Positions 11,516 through 26,185 are shown, counted from the first letter of the stretch. The stretch: DNA of 64,000 nt from Aristolochia californica (GCA_029961685.1 JARWKL010000004.1:30323610-30387609); one strand, 5' to 3'. Notes: generated from the letters alone by a model not told the origin. A program made the numbers and translations.

Positions 11516-14500
11516 ACTTTTCTTTACTTACATTCGTTATTGTTTTAAATTTTTCCATACTTAAACTCTAAAATTTTGATTTTGTTGTGATCTTTTTGCC
11601 TTTTTTGCTTACAGGATGAAGGGAGATCGAAAACTCAATGTTTTGATTTAAGGAAAAAATATAAATCTAAAATGGACTTGCACAAAGCACAAATGTAGAG
11701 AGAGATAATTCCAAAGAGTGTCTGTAATTTTTAGGGATTGTAAACTACTTTTAGTTTTTATATTTTAGGTTTTGCACTTGTTGGGAAAAGGGGTAGGCGG
11801 GGGATTTTTAACTGAGTATTGACTCCCATTCCGTAAGTCATTCCTTACAAAAATATAGCCCATTGTGAAAAATAAATCACTTTACAATAAACTATGGTTG
11901 TTAGCTCAGTTTTTTGTAAATGGGCAAAATAATGGCTTGTTTGACTCGGGCAAACATCCCACCGAAATTCACTTGAGGATTTTATGAGCATTTTAAAAGG
12001 TTTGGATCCATAGGTCATTTGCAACTTTAACATGTTTCAAGCTTGCATATCCATTTTTTGAACATGGGTAGAAGAAATCTGTTTCTTATAAAATTCCTAG
12101 CTATTAGGGTTGAACTATTGGAATTTCCCAAACTTCGATAAGAAAATTTTTGTGTTCATTTGTTGTGTGTGAATAAATTCCCTTTACTTTCATTTTTTAT
12201 TGTTTTAAATTTTTTCCACACATAAAATCTAAAATTTTTATTTTGTTGTGATCTAATTGCCTTTTTGTTTACGGGAACAAGGGAGAGCGAAAACTCAAAG
12301 TTTTGATTTATGAAAATAGTATACATCTAAAATGGAAATGTGCAATGCACAAATGTAGAGAGCGATAATTGCGAGTGTGTGTAATTTTTAGGGATTTTAA
12401 AATCCTTTTAGTTTTTATAGATAAAGTTTTGCTATTGTCCGGAAAAAGGGGGAGATGGGGGATTTTTAACTTAGTGTTGACACCCAATCCATTAATCATT
12501 TCTTACAAAAATATAGCCCGTTACACATGATAAATCACTTTACAATCATCTATGGTTCTTAGGTCATATTTTTTGAAATGGGAAAAATAATGGCTTGTTT
12601 GACTCGGGCAAATATCCCACTGCACGTTCACTTGAGAATTTAATGAGCGTTTGTTATTCTCTTTAAGAGGTTTGGATCCATAGGTCATTTGCATCTTTAA
12701 CATGTTTCAAGCATGCATATCCATTTTTAAAACATGTGAAGAAGAAATCTCTTTCTTATAAAATTCCTAGCTATGAGGGTTGAACTAGTGGAATTTCCCA
12801 AACGTGGATAACAAAATTTTGTGTTCATTTGTGGTGTGTAAATAAATTTCATTACTTATATTTTTTATTGTTTTACATTTTTTCCATACAAAAACTCTAA
12901 AATTTTCATTTTGTGGTGATCGGTTTGCCTTTGTTTCTTTACAGGATGATGGGAGAGCGAAAACCCAAAGTTTTGAGTTAAAAAAAAAACTATAACCCTA
13001 AAATGGAAATGCACAATGCGCAAATGTAGAAAGAGATAATTCCAAATTTTTTTTGTAATTTGTAGGGATTGTAAACTCCTTTTAGTTTTTATATATAAGG
13101 TTTTGCAATAGTTGGGAAAAAGGGGAGGCGGGTGATCTTTAACTGAGTGTTGACTCCCTATCCATAAGTAATTTCTTACAAAAATATAGCCCGTTATATA
13201 TGATAATCACTTTACAATCATCTATGGTTGTTAGGTCAGCTTTTTGTAAATAGGCAAAAAAAAGGCTTGTTTGATGCGGGTAAATATCCCACCGCACGTT
13301 CACTTGAGAATTTAATGAGGGTTTGTTATTCACTTTAAAATTTTTGGATCCATAGGTCATTTGCATCTTGAACATGTTTCAAGCATGGATATCCATTTTA
13401 AAAACATGTGTGGAAAAAATCACTTTCATATAAAATTCCAAGCTATTAGGGTTGAACTAGTGGAATTTCCCAAACTTGGATAACAAAAGTTTTGTGTTCA
13501 TTTGTGGTGTGTGAATAAATTTTCATTACTTATACTTGTTATTTTTTTATATTTTTTCCATATATAAACTCTAAAATTTTCATTTTGTTGTGATCTGTTT
13601 GCCTTTTTTTTTTTGTAGGGGATGATGGGAGAGCGAAAACTCAAAGTTTTGATTTAAGGAAAAAAATAACTCTAAAATGGAAATGCACAATTCAAAAATG
13701 TAGAGAGAGATGATTCCAAAGATTGTCTTTAATATTTAGGGATTCAAAATTCCTTTTTGTTTTTATGTATTAGGTTTTGCAATCATCAGGAAAAGGGGAA
13801 GGCGGGTGATCATTAACTGAGTGTTGACTCCCAATCCATAAGTAATTTCTTACAAAAAATATAGCTCATTCTGTATGATAAATCACTTTACAATCATCTA
13901 TGTTGTTAAGTCAGGTTTTTGTAAATGGAAAAAAAATGGCTTGTTTGACTCGGGTAAATATCCCACCGCACGTTCACTTGAGAATTTAATGAGGGTTTGT
14001 TATTCTCATTCAAAAGTTTGGATCCATAGGTCATTTGCATCTTTAACATGTTTCAAGCATGCATATCCACTTTTAAAACATATGTAGAAAAATTCTCTTT
14101 CTTATAAAATTCCTAGCTATTAGGGTTGAACTAGTGGAATTTCCCAAACTTGGGTAACAAAATTTTTGTGTTCATTTGTGGTGTGTGAATAAATTTACTT
14201 TACTTACATTTGTTACTGTTTTAAATTTTTTCCATACTTAAACTATGAAATTTTCATTTTGTTGTGATCTATTTGCGTTTTTATTTTACAGGATGAAGAG
14301 ATAGTGAAAACTCAAAGTTTTGATTTAAGAAAAAAATTTACATTTATAATGGAAATGCACAATGCACAAAAGTAGAGAGATATAATTCCATAGAGTGTCT
14401 GTAATTTTTAGGGATTATAAACTACTTTTAGTTTTTTATATTTTAGGTATTGCAATCGTCGGGAAAAGGGGAGGCAGGGGATTTTTAAGGGAGTGTTGAC

Positions 14501-16129
14501 TTCCAATCTTTAAGTAATTTCGTAAAAAAATATAGCCCGTTGCGCATGATAAATCACTTTACAATCAACTATGGTTGTTAGGCCAGCTTTTTGTAAATGG
14601 GCAAAATAATGGCTTATTTGACTCAGGTAAATATCCCACCGCAAACTCACTTGATGATTTTGATCCATAGGTCATTTGCATCTTTAACATGTTTCATGCA
14701 TGCATATCCATTTTTAAAACATGAGTAGAAGAATTCTCTTTCTTATAAAATTCCTAGCAAGTAGGGTTGAACTAGTGGAATTTCAAAATCTTGGATAAGA
14801 AAACTTTTGTGTTCATTTGTGGTGTGTGAATAAATTTTCTTTACTTACATTTGTTATTGTCTTAAATTTGTTCCACACATAAACTCTAAAATTTTCATTT
14901 TGTTGTGATCTATTTGCCTTTGTGTTTACGGGATGAAGGGAGAGCAAAAACTCAAAGTTTTAATTGAAGAAAAAAGTATACATTTAATAAGGAAATGCAC
15001 AATGCACAAATGTAGAGAGCGATAATTCCAAAGAGTGTCAGTAATTTTTAGGGATTGTAAACTCCTTTTAGTTTTTATATATTAGGTTTTGCAATCGTTG
15101 GGAAAAAGGGGGAGGTGTGGGACTTTTAACTGAGTGTTGACTCCCAATCTATAATTCATTTCTTACAAAAATATAGCCCGTTATCTATGATAAATCACTT
15201 TACAATCACCTATGGTTGTTAGATCAGCTTTTTGTAAATGGGCAAAAAAATGGTTTGTTGTACTTTGGTAAATATTCCACTGCATGTTCACTTGACAATT
15301 TAATCAGGGTTTGTTATTCTTTTTAAAAATTTTGGATCCAAAGGTCATTTGCATCTGTAACATGTTTTGTGCATGCATATCCATTTTTTAAACATGTGTA
15401 GAAGAAATCTCTTTCCTATAAAATTCGCAGCTATGAGGGTTGAACTAGTGGAATTTCCCAAACGTGGATAACAAAACCTTTTGTGTTCATTTGTGGTGTG
15501 TGAATAAATTTTCAGTACTTACATTTGTTATTGTTTTCAGTTTTTTCCATACATAAACTCTAAAATTTTCATTTTGTTGTGATCTATTTGCCTTTTTTGT
15601 TTACAGGATGAAAGGAGAGCGAAAACTCAAAGTTTTGATTTAAGAAAAAAGTATACATCTAAAATGGAAATGCATAATGAACAAATGTAGAGAGAGATAA
15701 TTCCAAAGATTGTCTATAATTTTTTGGGATTGTAAACTACTTTTAGTTTTTATATATTTGGTTTTCCAATTGTCGGGAAAAGTGGGAGGCGGGCTATCTT
15801 TAACTGAGTGTTGACACCCAATCCATAACTCATTTCTAACAAAAATATAGCACGTTATGTTTGATAAATCACTTTACAATCATCTATGGTTGTTAGGTCA
15901 GTTTTTTGTAAATGGGCAAAAAAAATGTCTTGTTTGACTCTGGTAAATATCCCACTGCACGTTAATTTGAGAATTTAATGAGGGTTTGTTATTCTCTTTA
16001 AAAATTTTGGATCCATTGGTCATTTGGATCTTTAACAAGTTTCAAGCATGCAAATCCATTTTTAAAACATGTGTAGAAAAAATCTCTTTCTTATAAAATT
16101 CCAAGTTATTAGGGTTGTACTAGTAGAAT

Positions 16130-19100
16130 TTCCAAAACTTGGATAAGAATACTTTTGCGTTCATTTGTGGTGTGTGAATAAATTTTCTTTACTTACATTT
16201 TGTTATTGTCTTAAATTTTTTCCACACATAAACTCTAAAATTTTAATTTTTTTGTGACGTATTTACCTTTTTGTTTAAGGGATGAACGGAGAGCGAAAAC
16301 TCTAAGTTTTGATTTAAGAAAAAACTATACATCTAAAATGGAAATGCTCAATGCAAAAATATAGAGAGCGATAATTCCAAACAATGTCTGTAATTTTATG
16401 GGATTCTAAACTCCTTTAATTTTTACATATTAGGTTTTGCAATCGTTGGGAAAAAGGGGGAGGTGGAGGATTTTAAACTAAGTGTTCACTCCCAATCCAT
16501 AATTCATTTCTTCCAAAAATATAGCCCGTTATGTATGATAAATCACTTTACAATCATCTATGGTTGTTAGGTCAGTTTTTTGTAAATGGGCAAAAAAAAT
16601 GTCTTCTTTGACTCAGGTAAATATCCCACCGCACGTTCACTTGAGAATATAATTAGGGTTTGTTATTCTTTTTAAAATGTTTGGATCCATAGCTCATTTG
16701 GATCTTTAACCTGTTTCAAGCATGCATATCCATTTTTAAAACAAGTGTAGAAAAAATCTTTCTTATAAAATTCCAAGTTATTAGGGTTGAACTAGTAGAA
16801 TTTCCAAAACTTGGATAACAAAACTTTTGTGTTCATTTGTGGTATGTGAATAAATTATCTTTACTTACATTAGTTATTGTTTTCAGTTTTTTCCAAACAT
16901 AAATTCTAAAAATTTCATTTTGTTGTGATCTATTTGCCTTTGTTGTTTACAGGATCTAGGGAGAGTGAAAACTCAAAGTTTTGATTTAAGAAAAAAATAT
17001 ACATCTAAAATGGAAACGCACAATGCACAAATGTAGACAGAGATAATTCAAAAGATTGTCGGTAACATTTAGGGATTGTAAACTCCTTTTAGTTTTTAAA
17101 TAATAGGTTTTAAAATCGTCAGGAAAAGGGGAAGGTGGTGATCTTTAACTGAGTGTTGACTCCCAATCCATAAGTCATTTCTTAAAAAAATATAGTCGTT
17201 ATAGATGATAAATCACTTTACAATCATCTATGGTTGTTAGATCAGCTTTTTTTAAATGGGCAAAAAAATGGCTTTAATGACTTGGGTAAATATTCCACTG
17301 CACATTCACTTGAGAATTGAATGAGGGTTTGTTATTCTCTTTAAAAAGTTTTGATCCATTGGTCATTTGCATCTTTATCCTGTTTCAAGCATGCATATCC
17401 ATTTTTAAAACATGTGTAGAAAAAATCTCTTTCGTATAAAATTCATAGGTATTAGGGTTGTACTAGTGGAATTTCCCAAACTTGGATAACAAAACTTTTG
17501 GGTTCATTTGTGGTGTGGGAATAAATTTACTTTACTTACATTTGTTATTGTTTTATATTTTTTCCATACTAAAACTCTAAAATTTTCATTTTGATTTGAT
17601 CTATTTGCCTTTTGTGTTTACAGGATGAAGAGATAGCGAAAACTCAAAGTTTTGATTTAAGAAAAAAATATACTTCTATAACGGAAATGCACAATGCACA
17701 AATGTAGAGAAAGATAATTCCGTAGAGTGTCTTTAATTTTTAGGGATTGTAAACTCCTTTTAGTTTTTATATTTTTGCAATCGTCGAGAAAAGGGGAAGG
17801 CATGGGATTTTTAAATGAGTGTTGGCTTCCAATCCTTAAGTCAAATCTTACAAAAATATAGCCCGTTGCTCATAATAAATCACTTTATAATCAACTATTG
17901 TTGTTACGTCAGCTTTTTCTAAATGGGCAAAATAATGGCTTGTTTGACTTGGGTAAATATCGCACCGCAAATTCACTTCAGGATTTAATGAGCGTTTGTT
18001 ATTCTCTTTAAAAGGTTTGGATCCATAGGTCATTTGCATCTTTAACATGTTTCAAGCTTGCATATCCATTTTTAAAACAAGGGTAGAAGAAATCTCGTTC
18101 TTATAAAATTCCTAGCTATTAGGGTTGAACTAGTGGAATTTCCAAAAGTTGGATAAGAAAACTTTTGCGTTCATCTGTGGTGTGTGAATAAATTTTCTTT
18201 ACTTACATTTTGTTATTGTCTTAAATCTTTTCCACACATAAAATCTAAAATTTTAATTTTGTTGTGATCTATTTACCTTTTTGTTTAAGGGATGAAGGGA
18301 GAGCAAAAACTCTAAGTTTTGATTTAAGAAAAAACTATACATGTAAAATGGAAATGCACAATGCACAAATGTAGAGAGCGATAATTCTAAACAATGTCTG
18401 TAATTTTTAGGGATTCTAAACTCCTTTTAGTTTTTATATATTAGGTTTTGCAATCGTTGGGAAAAACGGGGAGGTGGAGGATTTTTAACTTAGTGTTGAC
18501 TCCCAATCCATAATTAATTTCTTGCAAAAATATAGCCCATTCAGTATGATAAATTACTTTATAATCATCTATCGTTGTTAGGTCAGTTTTTTGTAAATGG
18601 ACAAAAAAATGACTTGCTTGATTAAGGTAAATATCCCACCGCACGTTCACTTGAGAATTTAATAAGGGTTTGTTATTCTCTTTAAAATGTTTGGATCCAT
18701 AGCTCATTTGGATCTTTAACAAGTTTCAAGCATGCATATCCATTTTTAAAACATGTGTAGAAAAAATCTCTTTCCTATAAAATTCCAAGTTATTAGGGTT
18801 GAACTAGTAGAATTTCCAAAACTTGGATAACAAAACTTTTGTGTTCATTTGTGGTGTGTGAATAAATTATCTTTACTTACATTAGTTATTGTTTTCAGTT
18901 TTTTCCATACATAAACTCTAAAGATTTCATTTTGTTGTGATCTATTTGCCTTTGTTGTTTACAGGATGAAGGGAGAGCGAAAACTCAAAGTTTTGATTTA
19001 AGAAAAAAATATACATCTAAAATGCAAACACACAATGCACAAATGTAGAGAGAGATAATTCAAATGATTATCGGTAACATTTAGGGATTGTAAACTCCTT

Positions 19101-20150
19101 TTAGTTTTTAAATATGAGGTTTTACAATCATCAGGAAAAGATGGAGGTGGGTGATCTTTAACTGAGTGTTGACTCCGAATCCATAGGTCATTTCTTAAAA
19201 AAATATAGCCGTTATGTTTGATAAATCACTTTACTATCATCTATGGTTGTTAGGTCAGCTTTTTTTAAGTGGGCAAAAAAATGGCTTGTATGACTTGGGT
19301 AAATATCCGACCGCACGTTCACCTGAGAATTGAATTAGGGTTTGTTATTCTCTTTAAAAATTTTGGATCCATTGGTCATTTGCATCTTTATCTTGTTTCA
19401 AGCAAGGATTTCCATTTTTAAAACATGTGTAGAAAAAATCACTTTCTTATAAAATTCCAAACTATTAGGGTTGAACTAGTGGAATTTCCCAAACTTGGAA
19501 AACAAAACTTTTGGGTTCATTTGTGATGTGGGAATAAATCTACTTTACTTGCATTTGTTATTGTTTTAAATTTTTTCCATACTAAAACTCTAAAATTTTC
19601 ATTTTGATTTGATCTATTTGCCTTTTGTTTTTACAGGATGAAGAGATAGCGAAAACTCAAAGTTTTTATTTAAGAAAAAAATGTACTTCTATAACGGAAA
19701 TGCACAATGCATAAATGTAGAGAAAGATAATTCCAAAGAGTGTCTTTAATTTTTAGGGATTGTAAACTCCTTTCAGTTTTTATATTTTTGCAATCGTCGG
19801 GAAAAGGGGGAGGCAGGGGATTTTTAACTGAGTGTTGACTTCAGATCCTTAAGTCATTTCTTACAAATATATAGCCCATTGCTCATAATAAATCACTTTA
19901 CAATAACCTATGTTGTTACATCAGCTTTTTCTAAATGGGCAAAATAATGACTTGTTTGACTCGGCTAAATATCGCACTGCAAATTCACTTGAGGATTTAA
20001 TGAGCATTTTTTATTCTCTTTAAAAGGTTTGGATCCATAGGTCATTTGCATCTTTAACATGTTTCAAGCTTGCATATCCATTTTTAAAACAAGAGTAGAA
20101 GAAATCTCTTTCTTATAAAATTCGTCGCTATTAGGGTTGAACTAGTGGAA
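16130..20150 (+). repeat. Higher-order repeat, 6-monomer block, copy 1 (two trimers)
   Basis: Landmarks at 16,536, 17,206, 17,873, 18,547, 19,219 and 19,886 each recur about 4,023 bp later. Within the block, monomers 1-3 resemble 4-6 (offset about 2,011 bp). The three types can be told apart by GCAATCGTTGGG, by TTAAAAAAATATAG, and by GCTCATAATAAATCAC. Confidence 0.85.
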
Positions 20151-23100
20151 TTTCCAAAACTTGGATAAGAATACTTTTGCGTTCATTTGTGGTGTGTGAA
20201 TAAATTTTATTTACTTACATTTTTTTATTGTCTTAAAATTTTTCCACACATAAACTCTAAAATTTTAATTTTGTTGTGATCTATTTGCCTTTTTGTTTAA
20301 GGGATGAAGGGAGAGCAAAAACTCTAAGTTTTCATTTAAGAAAAAACTATACATCTAAAATGGAAATGCACAATGCACAAATGTAGAGAGCGATAATTCC
20401 AAACAATGTCTGTAATTTTTAGGGATTCTAAACTCGTTTTAGTTTTTACATATTAGGTTTTGCAATCGTTGGGAAAAAGGGGGAGGTGGAGGATTTTTAA
20501 CTAAGTGTTGACTCCCAATCGATAATTCATTTCTTACAAAAATATAGCCCGTTATGTATGATAAATCACTTTAAAATCATCTATGGTTGTTAGGTCAGTT
20601 TTTTGTAAATGGGCAAAAAAAATGTCTTGTTTCACTCTGGTAAATATCCCACCGCACGTTCACTTGAGAATATAATCAAGGTTAGTTATTCTATTTAAAA
20701 TGATTGGATCCATGGGTCATTTGGATCTTTAACATGTTTCAAGTATGCATATCCATTTTTAAAACATGTGTAGAAAAAATCTCTTTCTTATAAAATTCCA
20801 AGTTATTAGGGTTGAACTAGTAGAATTTCCAAAACTTGGATAACAAAACTTTTGTGTTCATTTGTGGTATGTGAATAAATTATCTTTACTTACATTAGTT
20901 ATTTTTTTCAGCTTTTTCCAAACATAAACTCTAAAAATTTCATTTTGTTGTGATCTATTTGCCTTTGTTGTTTACAGGATCAAGGGAGAGTGAAAATTCA
21001 AAGTTTTGATTTAAGAAAAAAAATACATCTAAAATGGAAACGCACAATGCACAAATGTAGAGAGAGATAATTCAAAAGATTGTCGGTAACATTTAGGGAT
21101 TGTAAACTCCTTTTAGTTTTTAAATATTAGGTTTTAAAATCGTCAGGAAAAGGGGGAGGTGGTGATCTTTAACTGAGTGTTGACTCCCAATCCATAAGTC
21201 ATTTCTTAAAAAAATATAGCCGTTATGTATGATAAATCACTTTACAATCATCTGTGGTTGTTAGGTCAGCTTTTTTTAAATGGGCAAAAAAATGGTTTTA
21301 ATGACTTGGGTAAATATCCCACCGCACATTCACTTGAGAATTGAATGAGGGTTTGTTATTCTCTTTAAAAAGTTTGGATCCATTGGTCAGTTGCATCTTT
21401 ATCCTGTTTCAAGCAAGCATATCCATTTTTAAAACATGTGTAGAAAAAATCTCTTTCTTATAAAATTCATAGGTATTAGGGTTGTACTAGTGGAATTTCC
21501 CAAACTTGGATAACAAAACTTTTGGGTTCATTTGTGGTGTGGGAATAAATTTACTTTACTTACATTTGTTATTGTTTTATATTTTTTCCATACTAAAACT
21601 CTAAAATTTTCATTTTGATTTGATCTATTTGCCTTTTGTGTTTACAGGATGAAGAGATAGCGAAAACTCAAAGTTTTGATTTAAGAAAAAAATATACTTC
21701 TATAACGGAAATGCACAATGCATAAATGTAGGGAAAGATAATTCTGAAGAGTGTCTTTAATTTTCTGGGATTGTAAACTCCTTTTAGTTTTTATATTTTT
21801 GCAATCGTCGGGAAAAGGGGGAGGCAGGGGATTTTTAACTGAGTGTTGACTTCCAATCCTTAAGTCATTTCTTACAAAAATATAGCCCGTTGCTCATAAT
21901 AAATCACTTTACAATCAACTATAGTTGTTATGTCAGCTTTTTCTAAATGGGCAAAATAATGGCTTGTTTGACTTGAGTAAATATCGCACCGCAAATTCAG
22001 TTGAGGATTTAATGAGCGTTTGTTATTCTCTTTAAAAGGTGTGTATCCATAGGTCATTTGCATCTTTAACATGTTTCAAGCTTGCATATCCATTTTTAAA
22101 ACAAGGGTAAAAGAAATCTCTTTCTTATAAAATTCCAAGCTATTAGGGTTGAACTAGTGGAATTTCCAAAAGTTGGATAAGAAAACTTTTGCATTCATTT
22201 GTGGTGTGTGAATAAATTTTCTTTACTTACATTTTGTTATTGTGTTAAATGTTTTCCACACATAAAACCTAAAATTTTAATTTTGTTGTGATCTAGTTTC
22301 CTTTTTGTTTAAAGGATGAAGGGAGAGCGAAAAATCTAAGTTTTGATTTAAGAAAAAACTATACATCTAAAATGGAAATGCACAATGCACAAATGTAGAG
22401 AGCGATAATCCAAACAATGTCTGTAATTTTTAGGGATTCTAAACTCCTTTTAGTTTTTATATATTAGGTTTTGCAATCGTTGGGAAAAATGGGGAGGTGG
22501 AGGATTTTTAACTCAGTGTTGACTCCCAATCCATAATTAATTTCTTGCAAAAATATAGCCCATTCTATATGATAAATTACTTTACAATCATCTATTGTTG
22601 TTAGGTCAGTTTTTTGTAAATGGGCAAAAAAATGTCTTGCTTGATTAAGGTAAATATCCCACCGCACGTTCACTTGAGAATTTAATAAGGGTTTGTTATT
22701 CTCTTTAAAATGTTTGTATCCATAGCTCATTTGGATCTTTAACAAGTTTCAAGCATGCATATCCATTTTTAAAACATGTGTAGAAAAAATCTCTTTCTTA
22801 TAAAATTCCAAGTTATAAGGGTTGAACTAGTAGAATTTCCAAAACTTGGATAACAAAACTTTTGTGTTCATTTGTGGTGTGTGTATAAATTATCTTTACT
22901 TACATTAGTTATTGTTTTCAGTTTTTTCCATACATAAACTCTAAAGATTTCATTTTGTTGTGATCTATTTGCCTTTGTTGTTTACAGGATGAAGGGAGAG
23001 CGAAAACTCAAAGTTTCGATTTAAGAAAAAAATATACATCTAAAATGGAAACGCACAATGCACAAATGTAGAGAGAGATAATTCAAATGATTATCGGTAA

Positions 23101-24175
23101 CATTTAGGGATTGTAAACTCCTTTTAGTTTTTAAATATTAGGTTTTACAATCATCAGTAAAAGATGGAGGTGGGTGATCTTTAACTGAGTGTTGACTCCA
23201 AATCCATAAGTCATTTCTTAAAAAAATATAGCCGTTATGTTTGATAAATCACTTTACAATCATATATGGTTGTTAGGTCAGCTTTTTTTAAGTGGGCAAA
23301 AAAATGGCTTGTATGACTTGGGTAAATATCCCACCACACGTTCACCTGAGAATTGAATGAGGGTTTGTTATTCTCTTTAAAAAGTTTGGATCCATTGGTC
23401 AGTTGCATCTTTATCTTGTTTCAAGCATGGATATCCATTTTTAAAACAAGTGTAGAAAACATCTCTTTCTTAGAAAATTCCAAGCTATTAGGGTTGAACT
23501 AGTGGAATTTCCCAAACTTGGATAACGAAACTTTTGGGGTTCATTTGTGGTGTGGGAATAAATCTACTTTACTTACATTTGTTATTATTTTAAATTTTTT
23601 CCATACTAAAACTCTAAAATTTTCATTTTGATTTGATCTATTTGCTTTTTGTTTTTACTGGATGAAGAGATAGCAAAAACTCAAAGTTTTTATTTAAGAA
23701 AAAAAATTCTATAACGGAAATGCACAATGCATAAATGTAGAGAAAGATAATTCCAAAGAGTGTCTTTAATTTTTAGGGATTGTAAACTCCTTTCAGTTTT
23801 TATATTTTTGCAATCGTCAGGAAAAGGGGCAGGCAGGGGATTTTTAACTGAGTGTTGACTTCCAATCCTTAAGTCATTTCTTACAAAAATATAGCCCGTT
23901 GCTCATAATAAATCACTTTACAATCAACCATGGTTGTTACATAAGCTTTTTCTAAATGGGCAAAATAATGGCTTGTTTGACTCGGCTAAATATTGCACTG
24001 CAAATTCACTTGAGGATTTAATGAGCATTTGTTATTCTCTTTAAAAGGTTTGGATCCATAAGTCATTTGCATCTTTAACATGCTTCAAGCTTGCATATCC
24101 ATTTTTAAAACAAGGGTAGAAGAAATCTCTTTCTTATAAAATTCGTAGCTATTAGGGTTGAACTAGTGGAATTTC
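20151..24175 (+). repeat. Higher-order repeat, 6-monomer block, copy 2
   Basis: Tandem copy of 16,130-20,150, with landmarks at 20,559, 21,230, 21,897, 22,570, 23,242 and 23,906. The two hexamers together make a 12-monomer nested structure. The copy runs almost exactly to the orientation switch at about 24,228. Confidence 0.85.
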
Positions 24176-24221
24176 CAAAACTTGGATAAGAATACTTTTG
24201 CGTTCATTTGTGGTGTGTGAA

Positions 24222-24236
24222 TAAATTTAAACTAAA
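24222..24236. other. Satellite orientation switch (inversion junction)
   Basis: To the left the sequence reads as forward monomer up to GTGTGTGAATAAATTT. To the right it reads as the reverse complement of the monomer, from AAACTAAAGGAGTTTAAAATCC onward. The two sides meet at different points of the monomer, so it is not a perfect palindrome. There is no spacer or mobile element between them. Confidence 0.9.
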
Positions 24237-25472
24237 GGAGTTTAAAATCCTTAAAAATGACAGATACTTTTTGGAATTATTTTTCTCACCATTTGTGCAT
24301 TTCCATTTTGGATGTTCAATTTTTTTTCAATTCCAAACTTGAGTTTTCACGCTCCCATTTTTCTTGAAACAAAAAGATAAGGCAAATAGATCACATCTAA
24401 ATGAAAATATTAGAGTTTATGGATGAAAAAATTGAAAACTATAATAAAAGTGAGTGAAGAAAATTATTTCATGCACTAAAAATGAACACCAAACTTTTGT
24501 TATCCATGTTTAGGAAATTCCACAACTACAACCACTATTAGCTTCGTGGAATCTTATAAGAAAGAGATTTCTAATTGATCCTAACATGTTTTAAACGTGG
24601 AGGTTATGCATGCCTGAAACATGTTGAAGATGCAAATGACCTAATGATCCAAAAATTTACTAGAGCCGAACAACCCACTTTTTGCCTATTTTATAAAAAG
24701 CGAACCAAACAATCATAGATCATCATAAATGTTTTGATCGATTAATCATTTGTAATAGCAATAATTTTTGTTAGCAATGACTTATGGTTTGGGAGTTAAC
24801 ACTCAGTAAAAAATGATTGCAAAACCAATATATAAAAAACTAATGAGTTTAAAATCCTTAAAAATCATAGATACTTTTTTGAATTATCTCTCTCAGCATA
24901 TGTCCATTTCCATTTTGGATGTTCAAATTTTTTTGTAATCAAAACTTTAGTTTTCACTCTCCCATTTTTCTCGTAAAAACAAAGATAAGGCAAATAGATC
25001 ACAAAAAAATGAAAATTTAAGAGTTTATGTATGCAAAAAATTGAAAACTATAACAAATGTACGTGAAGAAAATTATTTCACGCATTAAAAATGAACACCA
25101 ATGTTTTGTAATCCATGTTTGGGAAATTCCACTAGTACAACCCCCAAAAAGCTTGGTGGAATTTTATAAGAAAGAGATTTCTAATTGATTCTAACATGTT
25201 TTAAATGTGGTGGATATGCATGCCTAAAACATGTTTTAGATGCAAATGACCTAATGGTCCAAAAATTTCAAGGAGTAGAATAAATTAAATTCTCAAGTTA
25301 ACGTGTGGGATATTTACCAGAGCCAAACAACCTACTTTTTGCCTATTTAAAAAAAGTGGACCTAAAAATCATAGATCATCATAAATGTTCTGATCAATTA
25401 ATGATGTCTAACAGCTATAATTTTTGTTAGAATTACTTATGGTGTGGGAGTCAACACTCGGTCGAAAAGCCA

Positions 25473-25493
25473 CCCCCCCCCCCCCCCCCCCCC
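25473..25493. repeat. C homopolymer, 21 bp
   Basis: Uninterrupted C run at the C-rich site of a right-block monomer, followed by further C-rich sequence to about 25,506. Confidence 0.9.
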
Positions 25494-26185
25494 TGCCCCC
25501 TCCCCCGTCTTCCAATGATTGCAAAACATTATATATAAAACACTAAAGGAGTTTACAATCCTTAAAAATCACATATACTTTTTGGAATAACCTCTCTCAG
25601 CATTTGTGCATTTCCATTTTGGATGTTCAATTTTTTTTTTCAAATCCAAACTTGAGTTTTCACTCTCCAATTTTTCTCGTAAACAAAAAGATAAGGCAAA
25701 TAGATTACAACAAAATGAAAATATTAGATCATATGTATGCAAAAAATTGAAAACTATAATAAATTTATAGAAGAAAATTATTTCACGCACTAAAAATGAA
25801 CACCAAAGTTTTGTTATCCAAGTTTGGGAAATTCTACTAGTACAACCACTAATAGCTTGGTGGAATTTTATAAGAAAGAGATTTCTAATTGATCCAAAAA
25901 TGTTTTTAATGTGGTGGATATGCATGCTAGAAACATGTTGAAGATGCAAATGACCTAATGATCCAAAAATTTCAAGGAAAAAAAAATAAATTCACAAGTT
26001 GACGTGCAGTGGGATATTTACATGAGCCAAACAAACCACTTTTTGCCTATTTTGCAAAAAGCAAACCTAACAATCATAGATCATCTTAAATTTTTTGATC
26101 GATTGATGATGTGTAACGGCTATAATGTTTGTTAGAAATGACTTATGGTTTGGGAGTCAACACTCAGGTAAAATTGCTCGCCCAG

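Larger units (their letters stand above)
4789..24228 (+). repeat. Satellite array, left block: about 29 tandem monomers of about 665 bp
   Basis: The landmark TGATAAATCACTTTACAATC recurs at about 5,271, 5,917, 6,592, 7,263, 7,936, 8,568, 9,233, 9,904 and so on to 23,906. That is 29 copies with a mean spacing of about 665 bp (range about 630-675), all in one direction. Shared blocks in order are the landmark, GGTTGTTAGGTCAGC, GTAAATATCCCACCGCA, GGATCCATAGGTCATTTGC, a 9-bp dyad (AACATGTTT...AAACATGTT), AGGGTTGAACTAGTGGAATT, TTAGGGATTGTAAACTCC and a G-rich run. Some monomers read CCGCACGTTCAC and others CCGCAAATTCAC, marking subtypes that recur in order. Short open frames of 60-95 codons recur because monomers resemble each other; they show no protein family. 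Confidence 0.95.

Noticed and set aside
5264..23000. Recurring 60-95 codon frames (MLKMQMTYGSK...) in left-block monomers
   Set aside because: They are antisense to the monomer, vary in length and stop position, and match no family. Repetition of the satellite explains them.
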